A model generated the notes under the pieces. It saw nothing but the letters and a program-made list of their open reading frames with translations. It was not told where the DNA came from and ran no database searches. From the NCBI GenBank assembly GCA_900541725.1, contig UQLB01000020.1, forward strand, positions 1 to 43,967: a DNA stretch of 43,967 nucleotides. The letters run 5' to 3'. The position numbers were made by a program, and so were the translations under genes. Shown piece by piece: positions 8,506-16,140 of the stretch; within the stretch, counting starts at the first letter, position 1, and every line of letters begins with the position of its first letter. The stretch is from an uncultured Collinsella sp. GTDB taxonomy: Bacteria > Actinomycetota > Coriobacteriia > Coriobacteriales > Coriobacteriaceae.

Positions 8506-8540
8506 ACCGTGAGCCCGCGCGTGATACGATGGCTCACGGT
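8506..8540. repeat. 10-bp inverted repeat before the M18 peptidase gene
   Basis: ACCGTGAGCC (8506-8515) and GGCTCACGGT (8531-8540) are exact reverse complements around a 15-base spacer that contains a -10-like TACGAT. This could be an operator over the promoter or a hairpin in the leader. It starts 74 bases before the gene. Confidence 0.5.
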
Positions 8541-8579
8541 ACATCAACCAGCACGATCGATCCGAAAGGAGCCTGCGTC

Positions 8580-9977
8580 ATGGAGCGTCCCTGCGCATGG
8601 AAAAAGTACACGCCACAGCAAGTCGAGGAGCTCGAGGAGCTTTGCCGCGGCTATAAGCAGTTTTTGAGCGAGAACAAGACCGAGCGCCTGTGCGTCAAGA
8701 CCGGCATCAAGATGGCCGAGGAGGCGGGATACGTCGACCTGGAGACCGTGATCGCCGAAGGCCGCGAGCTCAAGGCAGGCGACAAGGTGTACGCCGCCAA
8801 TCACGGCAAGGACCTCATGCTCGTCAACCTGGGCAACGCCCCGCTCGAGCAGGGCTTTAACATCCTGGGCGCCCACGTGGACTCGCCGCGCCTAGACCTT
8901 AAGCAGAACCCCGCCTTCGAGGCCGGCGACATGGCCTACCTCGACACGCACTACTACGGTGGCGTCAAGAGCTACCACTGGGTGGCCTCCCCGCTCGCAC
9001 TCGTGGGCGTCATCTGCAAAAAGGACGGTACCACCGTCGACATCAATATCGGCGACAAGGCGGACGACCCGGTCTTTACCATCTCCGACCTGCTGATCCA
9101 CCTCTCGAGCGAGCAGATGTCCAAGCCTGCCAAGGACGCCGTCGATGCCGAGATTCTCGACGTGATCGTGGGCGGCCGCCCCGTCAAGTTCGATGAGGAC
9201 GACAAGGACGCCCCCAAGGAGCCCGTCAAGCAGATGTTCCTGGATATCCTCAAGGAGCAGTACGACGTCGAGGAGGAGGACTTCCTCTCCGCCGAGATCG
9301 AGGTCGTGCCCGCCGGCCCCGCCCGCGACATGGGCCTCGACCGCTCCATGATTCTGGGCTATGGCCATGACGACCGCGTCTGTGCCTACCCCTCCATGCT
9401 CGCCCAGATCAACGTCACCAACGTGGAGCGCACGAGCATCACGCTCATCGTCGACAAGGAGGAGATCGGTTCCGTGGGTGCCACCGGCATGACGAGTCGC
9501 TTCTTCGAGAACACCGTCGCCGAGATCATGATGCTCGCCGGCGAGGACAGCCCGCTGGCTCTGCGCCGCGCGCTCGCCCGCAGCCGTATGCTCTCCTCCG
9601 ACGTGTCCGCCGGCTTCGACCCGGGCTATGCCGGCAAGTTCGAGACCAAGAACGCCGCCTTCATGGGTCGCGGCCTGTGCTTTAACAAGTACACGGGCAG
9701 CCGCGGCAAGGGCGGCTCTAACGACGCCGACGCCGAGTATGTGGCCCTCGTCCGCGACATCATGGACGAGGCCGGCGTGGACTTCCAGACCTGCGAGCTC
9801 GGCCGCGTCAACGCTGGTGGCGGCGGCACCATCGCCTACATCATGGCCAAGTACGGCATGAACGTCATCGACTCCGGCGTTGCCGTCCTGTCCATGCACG
9901 CCCTGTGGGAGGTCGCCAACAAGGCCGACATCTACGAGGCATATCGCGGTTACAAGGCCTTCATCGAGCGCGCCTAA
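8580..9977 (+). CDS. M18 family aminopeptidase
   Basis: Predicted cytoplasmic dinuclear zinc aminopeptidase of the M18 family (aminopeptidase I/aspartyl aminopeptidase type), removing N-terminal residues from peptides. It has 465 residues. Expected metal and catalytic residues are visible: GAHVDSPRLD with His99 and Asp101, GHDDRVC with Asp264/265, KEEIGSVGATG with Glu294/Glu295, and SMHALWE with His440 near the C-terminus. The start is fixed by AAAGGAG 8 bases before the ATG at 8580; the frame stays open far upstream, but that part is antisense to polA. A terminator-like inverted repeat follows at 9993. Specificity (acidic versus neutral residues) is not clear. Confidence 0.92.
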   Translation: MERPCAWKKYTPQQVEELEELCRGYKQFLSENKTERLCVKTGIKMAEEAGYVDLETVIAEGRELKAGDKVYAANHGKDLMLVNLGNAPLEQGFNILGAHVDSPRLDLKQNPAFEAGDMAYLDTHYYGGVKSYHWVASPLALVGVICKKDGTTVDINIGDKADDPVFTISDLLIHLSSEQMSKPAKDAVDAEILDVIVGGRPVKFDEDDKDAPKEPVKQMFLDILKEQYDVEEEDFLSAEIEVVPAGPARDMGLDRSMILGYGHDDRVCAYPSMLAQINVTNVERTSITLIVDKEEIGSVGATGMTSRFFENTVAEIMMLAGEDSPLALRRALARSRMLSSDVSAGFDPGYAGKFETKNAAFMGRGLCFNKYTGSRGKGGSNDADAEYVALVRDIMDEAGVDFQTCELGRVNAGGGGTIAYIMAKYGMNVIDSGVAVLSMHALWEVANKADIYEAYRGYKAFIERA

Positions 9978-9992
9978 CCAAACCCTTGTAAC

Positions 9993-10062
9993 TTGCGGTG
10001 AAATACGGATTCATCAGGCCTTCCAACGGGGAAAGCGGTCTGTATTTCACCGCAACTTTTTT
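9993..10062 (+). terminator. inverted repeat with T-run after the M18 gene (copy 1)
   Basis: TTGCGGTGAAATAC (9993-10006) pairs perfectly with GTATTTCACCGCAA (10042-10055) over a 35-base spacer, followed by C then T6. The outer part, TTGCGGTG and CACCGCAA, recurs at 10933-10994 on the other side of yaaA. It probably ends the M18 transcript; the yaaA ribosome site starts a few bases later. Confidence 0.7.
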
Positions 10063-10079
10063 AGCGGGAGGAGGATTCC

Positions 10080-10889
10080 GTGCTACAGGTCGTCATTTCG
10101 CCCGCCAAACAGATGCGGACAGCTCAAGATGCCTTTGACGTTTTGGGCATACCGCCTTTTGCACATCAGACGGCCCGGCTCCATCAGGCACTGCTGGGCA
10201 TCGAACGCGAGGATGGCGCAGCAGGTCTTCAGGCCCTTTGGAACGTGAGCGACAGGCTGCTTACAACGTGCCTGGATACGCTTCACGAATTTATGCCCGC
10301 CCTGAGCGATGCCGACCTCGCCGATCCCGATATCGCGCGCCGAATCTCCCCCGCCGTCATGTCCTACCACGGCATCCAATACCAAAGCATGGCGCCCGAG
10401 GTCATGGATGCTGCACAGCTCGACTGGCTGCAAAACCATCTCTGGATCCTCTCCGGATTGTACGGATGTGTGCGGCCTTTCCATGGCGTTGAGCCCTATC
10501 GGCTCGAAATGGGAGCCAAGCTCGCCGTCAACAACGCCCGTGACCTCTATGCGTTTTGGGGCGACAAACTTGCATGCGCCATTGCGCCGACCGGCTCCAA
10601 CACCACGGTCGTCAACCTTGCCAGCGCGGAGTACGCCAAGGCCGTTCTACCCCATCTCGCAGGCGACGCCACAACCGTCACTTGTCTCTTTGGCGAAGGT
10701 GTCCGCAACGGCAAGCCCATCCAGCGCTCGACCGCCAGCAAAAAGGCGCGCGGCTCCATGGTGCGCTGGATGGCAGAAAACAAGCTCGAGGACGCCGCCG
10801 GTCTTACCGAGTTCAACATCGGCCATCGCCACGCCCCCGAGATCTCATACCCAGGCACCCTCGTGTTCATCAACGAACAGATGCTCTAG
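10080..10889 (+). CDS. yaaA: YaaA family protein (peroxide stress, DUF328)
   Basis: In E. coli, YaaA limits iron-driven damage during hydrogen peroxide stress; the biochemical action is only partly known. The 269-residue product begins LQVVISPAKQM, as the family does, and contains NLASAEYAKAV and a basic C-terminal part. Length is close to the E. coli protein (about 258). The start codon is GTG at 10080, preceded by GGGAGGAGG with a short spacer; no better ATG is near. The gene stands alone, framed by two related inverted repeats. Family assignment is good; the role in this organism is inferred. Confidence 0.88.
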   Translation: MLQVVISPAKQMRTAQDAFDVLGIPPFAHQTARLHQALLGIEREDGAAGLQALWNVSDRLLTTCLDTLHEFMPALSDADLADPDIARRISPAVMSYHGIQYQSMAPEVMDAAQLDWLQNHLWILSGLYGCVRPFHGVEPYRLEMGAKLAVNNARDLYAFWGDKLACAIAPTGSNTTVVNLASAEYAKAVLPHLAGDATTVTCLFGEGVRNGKPIQRSTASKKARGSMVRWMAENKLEDAAGLTEFNIGHRHAPEISYPGTLVFINEQML

Positions 10890-10932
10890 ACCCGCCACCC
10901 AAAACTGACCCGCTCAGCCTTCTCTATATAAC

Positions 10933-10999
10933 TTGCGGTGGAATAGTTCCTATTTGAGCCTTTTATCGCACAATCAGGAACTATTCCACCGCAACTTTT
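10933..10999. terminator. inverted repeat with T-run after yaaA (copy 2)
   Basis: TTGCGGTGGAATAGTTCCT (10933-10951) is the exact reverse complement of 10976-10994, followed by C then TTTT. The outer part matches copy 1 at 9993, with paired changes in both arms (GAAATAC/GTATTTC against GGAATAG/CTATTCC). It separates the convergent yaaA and the membrane-anchored gene. Confidence 0.72.
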
Positions 11000-11025
11000 A
11001 TGAATTGGCTGGCTAGGCTCGACAC

Positions 11026-11547
11026 CTATTCTGCTAGACCGTCGGCCTTTGCAATCCCGTTTGTCGAACCGTCCTGATAGATAATCTTGACGTGCTCAAC
11101 CTCGGAAACCGCAACACCCGTCGGAGGCTCCAGACGCCATTCCGTCAGGGCGATATCCATGGTCGTGGGCACATCTCCTTGATCTTTGAGCTTCACCGTC
11201 AGCGTTTTGAGCGCCGCGTCAAACGTCACGCGTTCGATTTCTTCGCCCGGAATGGACCCACCACTCAGCTGCAACTGCACAAACTCATCGCGCGGGTACC
11301 AATAATCGCCCGGAATGGCGAGCGTATTGGCATTACCGCCAGTACTCCTCACCGTCATAATCGGTAGGCTATCATCAGCCTCGAACTCCCATGCAGCGCC
11401 GCCGCGACCACCAAACGTCCAGATACAACAGGCAATCACCACCACGACAAGGATCGCAAAACCAATCGCGACAAGGCCATGGTGCGCACGGCCCTCCTCG
11501 GCCGACACGTCCCACTGTGTCTCTCGATATAGATGCTTGTCTTCCAT
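11026..11547 (-). CDS. membrane-anchored protein of unknown function
   Basis: A 173-residue protein with a charged N-terminus (MEDKHLYRETQWD), one strongly hydrophobic segment at about 24-45 (HGLVAIGFAILVVVVIACCI) and an outer part of about 125 residues rich in beta-type sequence and acidic residues. No lipobox and no cleavage-like site is clear, so a single-pass anchor with an extracellular domain is likely. The start is supported by GGGGAGG 6 bases upstream. It is divergent from thiC, and its upstream region borders the TPP riboswitch. I do not recognise a family. Confidence 0.75.
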   Translation of the reverse strand: MEDKHLYRETQWDVSAEEGRAHHGLVAIGFAILVVVVIACCIWTFGGRGGAAWEFEADDSLPIMTVRSTGGNANTLAIPGDYWYPRDEFVQLQLSGGSIPGEEIERVTFDAALKTLTVKLKDQGDVPTTMDIALTEWRLEPPTGVAVSEVEHVKIIYQDGSTNGIAKADGLAE

Positions 11548-11617
11548 GTTCGCCTCCCCACGGGCATGCTCATCGCGTCAATCGTACCCATTCGAGCTAT
11601 ACTTGAGCCCACCACAT

Positions 11618-11712
11618 AAACGGGGAGCTTGCAGGACGGGACGGCAGGCTGAGACTGGGCGCGCCCGCCCTGACCCGCAAACCTGATATGGGTAATGCCA
11701 ACGAAGGGAGCC
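11618..11712 (+). promoter_or_regulatory. TPP riboswitch (THI element) of thiC
   Basis: The conserved blocks are all present in order: CGGGGAGCTTG (from 11621), GGCTGAGACTGGG (about 11647), ACCTGATATGGGTAATGCCA (11681-11700) and ACGAAGGGAG (11701-11710). The AGGGAG at its 3' end is also the thiC ribosome site, 8 bases before the ATG, so ligand binding may block translation initiation, though an effect on transcription is not excluded. Thiamin pyrophosphate sensing by this RNA class is well established. Confidence 0.95.
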
Positions 11713-11718
11713 GTGCCA

Positions 11719-13053
11719 ATGAGCACACTGACCGAGCCCAAGCTCGTCACGCAAATCGACTTCGCCCGCGCCGGGCAGATCACGCCGCAGATGAAGGAAG
11801 TCGCCGAGCGCGAGCATCGCGAACCCGAGTACATCCGCGAGCGTGTGGCCGACGGCCGCATCGCCATTCCCGCCAACATCGTGCATATCAAAAAGGGCAT
11901 GCGCGCCTTTGGTGTCGGTGAGGGACTGTCCACCAAGGTCAACGTGAACTTGGGCATCTCGGGCGACAAGGCCGATGCCGCCGAGGAATGGAAGAAGGTC
12001 AAGATCGCCGAGGACTTTGGCGCCGACGCCATCATGGACCTCTCCAACTCGGGCAAGACACGCCAGTTCCGCCAGCAGCTCATCGACGAGACGCCGCTCA
12101 TGGTGGGCACCGTCCCCATGTACGACGCCATCGGCTACATGGAAAAGCCGCTGGTCAAGCTTACCAAGGATGACCTGCTCGAGGTCGTGCGCGCGCACGC
12201 CGAGGACGGCGTGGACTTTATGACCATCCACTGCGGCATCAATAAATCGGTCATCAAAACCTTCAAGGAGACCGGCCGCCTCATGAACATCGTCAGCCGC
12301 GGCGGCTCGCTGCTGTTTGGCTGGATGGAGGTCACCGGCAATGAGAACCCCTTCTACGAGTTCTACGACGAGGTGCTCGAGATCTGCCACGAGTACGACG
12401 TGACGATCTCGCTCGGCGATTCCTGCCGCCCGGGCTGCCTCTACGATTCCAACGACGCCACCGAGACCGCCGAGATGATCGAGCTGGGCAAGCTGTGCAA
12501 GCGCGCATGGGCCGCCGGCGTCCAGGTTATGGTCGAGGGACCGGGCCACATGGCGCTCGACGAAATCGCCGCCAACATGAAGCTGCAGAAGCGCCTGTGC
12601 CACAACGCCCCGTTCTATGTGCTGGGGCCGCTGGTGACCGATATCGGCGTGGGTTACGACCACATCACCGCAGCCATCGGCGGCGCCATCTCCGCAAGCT
12701 CCGGCGCCGACTTCCTGTGCTACGTGACGCCGGCAGAGCACCTATGCCTGCCTAACGCCCAGGATGTGCTTGACGGCCTCATGGCCACTAAGATCGCCGC
12801 ACATGCCGCCGATATCGCCAAGAAGGTGCCGCACGCCCGCGACATGGACGACAAGATGGGCCAGGCACGCCGCAAACTCGACTGGGATGCCATGTGGAAG
12901 TGTGCTCTCGACCCGGTCACCGGCAAGAAGCGCTACGAGGAATCCCCTGCCGCCACTGAGGGTACTTGTACCATGTGCGGCAAGATGTGTGCTGTCCGCA
13001 CCGTTAACAAGGTGTTCGAAGGCACGACGATTGATCTTGGCATGGAGGATTAG
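11719..13053 (+). CDS. thiC: phosphomethylpyrimidine synthase ThiC (short form)
   Basis: Radical SAM enzyme turning aminoimidazole ribotide into hydroxymethylpyrimidine phosphate for thiamin. At 444 residues it lacks the long N-terminal part of the E. coli enzyme (about 630 residues). The C-terminal iron-sulfur motif is Cys417, Cys420, Cys424 (CTMCGKMC), a CX2CX3C spacing, one residue shorter than the CX2CX4C spacing of the long enzymes. I believe this goes with the short clade but could not check. The start at 11719 is chosen because AGGGAG lies 8 bases upstream; an ATG at 11695 falls inside the riboswitch core. Controlled by the TPP riboswitch directly upstream. Confidence 0.95.
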   Translation: MSTLTEPKLVTQIDFARAGQITPQMKEVAEREHREPEYIRERVADGRIAIPANIVHIKKGMRAFGVGEGLSTKVNVNLGISGDKADAAEEWKKVKIAEDFGADAIMDLSNSGKTRQFRQQLIDETPLMVGTVPMYDAIGYMEKPLVKLTKDDLLEVVRAHAEDGVDFMTIHCGINKSVIKTFKETGRLMNIVSRGGSLLFGWMEVTGNENPFYEFYDEVLEICHEYDVTISLGDSCRPGCLYDSNDATETAEMIELGKLCKRAWAAGVQVMVEGPGHMALDEIAANMKLQKRLCHNAPFYVLGPLVTDIGVGYDHITAAIGGAISASSGADFLCYVTPAEHLCLPNAQDVLDGLMATKIAAHAADIAKKVPHARDMDDKMGQARRKLDWDAMWKCALDPVTGKKRYEESPAATEGTCTMCGKMCAVRTVNKVFEGTTIDLGMED

Positions 13054-13148
13054 CCTTTACGCGGCAATCGCCCGCAAACCTGCTACAGCGCCCGTCAATT
13101 GTTGACGTGTGAACATTTGCTAACATTTGCGTAAAGATTGCATCGCCC

Positions 13149-13178
13149 GCCCGGGATCGGCATACAGCCGGCCCGGGC
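13149..13178 (+). terminator. hairpin after thiC
   Basis: GCCCGGG (13149-13155) pairs with CCCGGGC (13172-13178), followed by ATCTTTA. It lies 95 bases after thiC. The T-run is weak, and the hairpin overlaps the spacer of the candidate thiD promoter. Confidence 0.45.
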
Positions 13179-13189
13179 ATCTTTATAAT
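13161..13189 (+). promoter_or_regulatory. candidate thiD promoter
   Basis: A perfect -10 TATAAT is at 13184-13189. The hexamer 17 bases upstream (CATACA) keeps only the last three bases of the -35 consensus. It lies 46 bases before the thiD start. Confidence 0.5.
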
Positions 13190-13235
13190 GCAGGCTTAAA
13201 GACCCATTTGAATCCAACCGGACAAGGGAGCGAAC

Positions 13236-14066
13236 ATGGATCGCAGTAAGGTACCCGCCGTTCTATCCATCGCGGGATCCGATTCCAGCGGTGGTGCCGG
13301 CATTCAGGCCGACATCAAGACCATTACGGCGCACCGCCTGTATGCCGAGACAGCCATTACAGCCATCACCGCACAAAACACGCTCGGTGTCACCGCCGTG
13401 CAGAATATCTCCCCTGATATCGTCGCCGCGCAAATTGACGCCATCTTTGACGATATTCGCCCCAGCGCGGTCAAAATCGGCATGGTTTCGTCCACCGAGA
13501 TTATCGAAGTTATCGCCGACCGCCTGAGCGCATGGAACGCAACGAACGTGGTCGTCGACCCCGTTATGGTCGCCACTTCGGGCGCTCGTCTCATTGCCGA
13601 GGATGCCGCTGAGGCACTCACCCGCCGCCTGTTCCCGTTGGCAACGGTCATCACCCCCAACATTCCCGAGGCCATGGCGCTGCTCGACTACGAGGTCGAT
13701 TCCGAGCGCACGCAGCAAAACGCTGCCATGCTCCTCACCCGCCGCTTTGGCTGTGCAGCCTTGGTTAAGGGCGGTCATTTTGTCAACGAGGCCAACGACG
13801 TGCTGGCGGAGCCCGCGCCGCTCGATGACGAGGGCAACCACATGGGCGATCCGCTCACCACGTGGTTCCGCCACAAGCGCATCGAGACCGGCAACACGCA
13901 TGGCACCGGCTGCACGCTCTCATCCGCCATCGCCTGCGCGCTGGCCCAGGGCATGGAACTTGCCGACGCCATCAACGCCGGCAAGGCCTACCTAACCGGT
14001 GCTCTCGCCGCCGGCTTTGACATGGGCAAAGGCTCCGGCCCCGTCAACCACATGTGGCAATATTAA
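13236..14066 (+). CDS. thiD: hydroxymethylpyrimidine (phosphate) kinase
   Basis: Phosphorylates HMP and HMP phosphate to HMP pyrophosphate, the step after ThiC. It has 276 residues of the ribokinase-like fold. The N-terminal AGSDSSGGAGIQAD (13-26) binds the pyrimidine. HGTGCTLSSA at 222-231 holds the anion hole and the catalytic Cys226. AGGGAG precedes the ATG by 6 bases. It follows thiC on the same strand with a 182-base gap containing its own likely promoter, so the two are neighbours and may be separate transcripts. No riboswitch was found directly before thiD. Confidence 0.95.
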   Translation: MDRSKVPAVLSIAGSDSSGGAGIQADIKTITAHRLYAETAITAITAQNTLGVTAVQNISPDIVAAQIDAIFDDIRPSAVKIGMVSSTEIIEVIADRLSAWNATNVVVDPVMVATSGARLIAEDAAEALTRRLFPLATVITPNIPEAMALLDYEVDSERTQQNAAMLLTRRFGCAALVKGGHFVNEANDVLAEPAPLDDEGNHMGDPLTTWFRHKRIETGNTHGTGCTLSSAIACALAQGMELADAINAGKAYLTGALAAGFDMGKGSGPVNHMWQY

Positions 14067-14074
14067 GATTCGCA

Positions 14075-14122
14075 GCCCAAAACCACCACAAAGGTGCCTG
14101 TCCCCTTTGTGGTGGTTTGGGG
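14075..14122. terminator. convergent hairpin between thiD and the SGNH gene
   Basis: A perfect 15-bp stem (AAACCACCACAAAGG with CCTTTGTGGTGGTTT, 14080-14094 and 14104-14118) closes the loop TGCCTGTCC, with CCC/GGG extending the base. It ends both convergent genes. The core GGTGCCTGTCCCC resembles a short palindromic repeat I remember from several bacterial genomes (from memory, unchecked). Confidence 0.75.
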
Positions 14123-14127
14123 TTGCG

Positions 14128-14787
14128 CTACTCACCGAGTATCTCTTGGAGCTTGGACGCCACGGCGTGGCCCAGACGCTCGTGGCTTTCGGGCATCATG
14201 TGCAGATAGTCGATATCGCCCGGCTCGGCAAAGTCGGCAGCGTTCAAAAAGTCGCAGCCAAATTGCTCGGCCACATGCGCATAGTACTCGGCAAAATGCT
14301 CCGAGGCCTCGACGGAATGCTCATCAAAGTCGGTCATATACACTTCGGCGATCTGCGGCTTAATCTTGATAGGAGCCATCAGCAGAATGCGCGGGCACGG
14401 TGCGACGTCGGTCCAGGGAAACGCACGGACGGCACGAATCAGCGCCATGGCGCCACGGGCGATATCGGAAGCCGTCACGTTAAAGACCGTCTTGCAGTCG
14501 TTGGTGCCCAGCATAATCACAATCGCATCCAGCGGCTTATGTGCCTCCAGCAGCATCGGCAACGCGCGGATGCCGTTGAGATTGGTGTCCAAGTGGCACA
14601 TGTCGTCGCGCACCGTCGTGCGACCGTTGAGGCCTTCCTCAATTACATGCCAGCCCTCGCCCAGGTCGCGCTGGGCCACGCCGCACCAGCGCACATCTTG
14701 CGCATAGCGCACCGCGGTGCCGTCGCGCATACCAGCCGGATCATAGCCATAGGTGTTGCTGTCGCCAAAACACAGAACGTTTTTCAT
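14128..14787 (-). CDS. SGNH/GDSL-type hydrolase
   Basis: Predicted esterase of the SGNH fold, 219 residues. Block I is FGDSNTYG with nucleophile Ser10; block III is GTND; the C-terminal region has MMPESHERLG with the catalytic His and a preceding Asp. No signal peptide, so it probably acts in the cytoplasm. The closest style is the arylesterase/lysophospholipase-L1-like group. The start at MKNVLCFGDS is supported by GAGGGG 7 bases upstream; the frame open to 14862 adds a stretch that overlaps a terminator. The gene seems to stand alone. Substrate unknown. Confidence 0.85.
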   Translation of the reverse strand: MKNVLCFGDSNTYGYDPAGMRDGTAVRYAQDVRWCGVAQRDLGEGWHVIEEGLNGRTTVRDDMCHLDTNLNGIRALPMLLEAHKPLDAIVIMLGTNDCKTVFNVTASDIARGAMALIRAVRAFPWTDVAPCPRILLMAPIKIKPQIAEVYMTDFDEHSVEASEHFAEYYAHVAEQFGCDFLNAADFAEPGDIDYLHMMPESHERLGHAVASKLQEILGE

Positions 14788-14805
14788 CGTAAGCCCCTCG
14801 TTCAG

Positions 14806-14840
14806 TAAAAAGCCGACAGGAGCAGCCTCTCCCGTCGGCT
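14806..14840 (-). terminator. intrinsic terminator of the TIGR02452-family gene
   Basis: On the minus strand AGCCGACGGGAG and CTCCTGTCGGCT form a 12-bp stem with one G-U pair and an AGGCTG loop, followed by TTTT (five T counting the last stem base). It lies 26 bases after the gene at 14866-16002. Confidence 0.85.
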
Positions 14841-14865
14841 CGACATATCTGTCAGCGCGCACAGT

Positions 14866-16002
14866 TTACAGGTACTTGCGCCAATCGTCCTCATCCTCTT
14901 CATCCTCGGCAGCAGCCTGAGCCTGCTCGGCGGCTCGGGCAGCCGCGGCGCGTGCGGCAACCTGGGCATAGGACTCCTCGTTGCGCTCGGGGAAGTTTGC
15001 CAGCACGTGCTCGAACTTGGCAAAATCCTCGTCCCAGCGCGTAGAAGGCACGGCAAAGAAGACCTGCTTGACCTTAAAGTCGCCCGATGCGAGCTCCTTG
15101 CGGAAGAGCTCGGCCACGGCCTCGGCGTCAAAGCCGTTGTTGTCGCAGCCCCAAGCGCCCAGCACGAGCTTCTCGCGACCCAGCTCGTCGCAGATGGCGA
15201 GCACAAAACGGATGCGGTCGCGCAGGGCATCCAGCAGGGCGTCGTCGCTCACGCGGTACTCCTGGCGGGCGCGTTTGACGTTGGGCGCGGCGGCAACGAT
15301 CACGTCGGCATACGCGTGCACGTGATTGCGGTCGAAGCGCACGGCGGGCACCACCAGGGCGCGGTTACGGTAGAGCTCACAGTTGATGTTGCGGCGACGG
15401 TTCTCGCCGTACCACTTGCGCTGCTTGTCGAGCACGTTGTACAGGTACGAATCGGCGCAGAGCGTCGCCTCCTGGCCCAGATAACCCTGGATATAGCCGC
15501 CGCCCGGATTGGTAAACGAGGCAAAGGCGAGCACGGCCATATCGCAGAACTGCGCATAGCCACGGCCGTTGTCTAGGATGGCCTGGGTGGCGGAAGCGTC
15601 GAGCACGGTGACCTCGGGCAGAACCGGGGCGGGTTCCTCGGCAGGCGCAGGCTCGGCGGCATCCTCGGCGGGTGCAGGCTCGGCCGCAACCTCGGCCTCA
15701 ACCGCAGCTTCGACCTCGGCGGCGTCGACCTCGGCGGTCTCGGCGGCCTTCGTCTCCTCGACAACAGCCTCCTCAGCAGCCGCGGCCGCCTGGGCCTTGG
15801 CCTTCATCGCCGCGACAAAGCCGGCGGGCATACCGTCGAACTCGCGAACGCCGGCAAGCGAGCGCTCGATATCCTTGGCGCAGGCCTCGGACACAGCCAC
15901 CACATGACGCTCGGCGGCCTTGGCGCGAGCCTCACGCTTAGGGTTCGGCTGCCCCGCGCGGTTGGGCCTGCGGTTACGGTTCCTGTTGTCGACGTCTGCC
16001 AT
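14866..16002 (-). CDS. TIGR02452/PARG-like macrodomain protein with altered catalytic motif
   Basis: A 378-residue protein. Residues about 130-330 match the TIGR02452 family, the microbial poly(ADP-ribose) glycohydrolase-like macrodomain group (NPGGGYIQGYLGQEATLC, then LGAWGCDNNGF). Members usually carry GGG...QEE, whose second Glu is catalytic; here the motif is Gln177-Glu178-Ala179, and the codon is plainly GCG. The N-terminus (1-35) is Arg/Asn-rich. Residues 66-128 form an Ala/Glu/Pro-rich disordered linker, and the C-terminus (340-374) is Ala-rich then acidic. The protein may bind ADP-ribose without cleaving it, or use another acid. AAAGGTG precedes the start. Own terminator downstream. 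Confidence 0.75.
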   Translation of the reverse strand: MADVDNRNRNRRPNRAGQPNPKREARAKAAERHVVAVSEACAKDIERSLAGVREFDGMPAGFVAAMKAKAQAAAAAEEAVVEETKAAETAEVDAAEVEAAVEAEVAAEPAPAEDAAEPAPAEEPAPVLPEVTVLDASATQAILDNGRGYAQFCDMAVLAFASFTNPGGGYIQGYLGQEATLCADSYLYNVLDKQRKWYGENRRRNINCELYRNRALVVPAVRFDRNHVHAYADVIVAAAPNVKRARQEYRVSDDALLDALRDRIRFVLAICDELGREKLVLGAWGCDNNGFDAEAVAELFRKELASGDFKVKQVFFAVPSTRWDEDFAKFEHVLANFPERNEESYAQVAARAAAARAAEQAQAAAEDEEDEDDWRKYL

Positions 16003-16066
16003 ACGTGGTCACCTTTCCTGTCGCTGCCGCTATCGGCTTTTCCCATCCATGATACCCCGCCACGCA

Positions 16067-16095
16067 TAAAAAGGCGGCCCCGAAGGACCGCCTTT
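16067..16095 (-). terminator. intrinsic terminator of the BI-1 family gene
   Basis: On the minus strand AAAGGCGG and CCGCCTTT pair around a 10-base loop, followed by TT for a total run of five T. It lies 45 bases after the BI-1 gene. Confidence 0.85.
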
Positions 16096-16140
16096 CGCAT
16101 CGTTTTACCGCGCCCGATAAGAGCAACGCAAGGCATCGCG

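Noticed and set aside
6584..8512. 642-codon plus-strand open frame opposite polA
   Set aside because: Antisense to a clear DNA polymerase I; repetitive His/Arg/Gly/Leu composition typical of shadow frames in high-GC genes, no ribosome site, no family resemblance.
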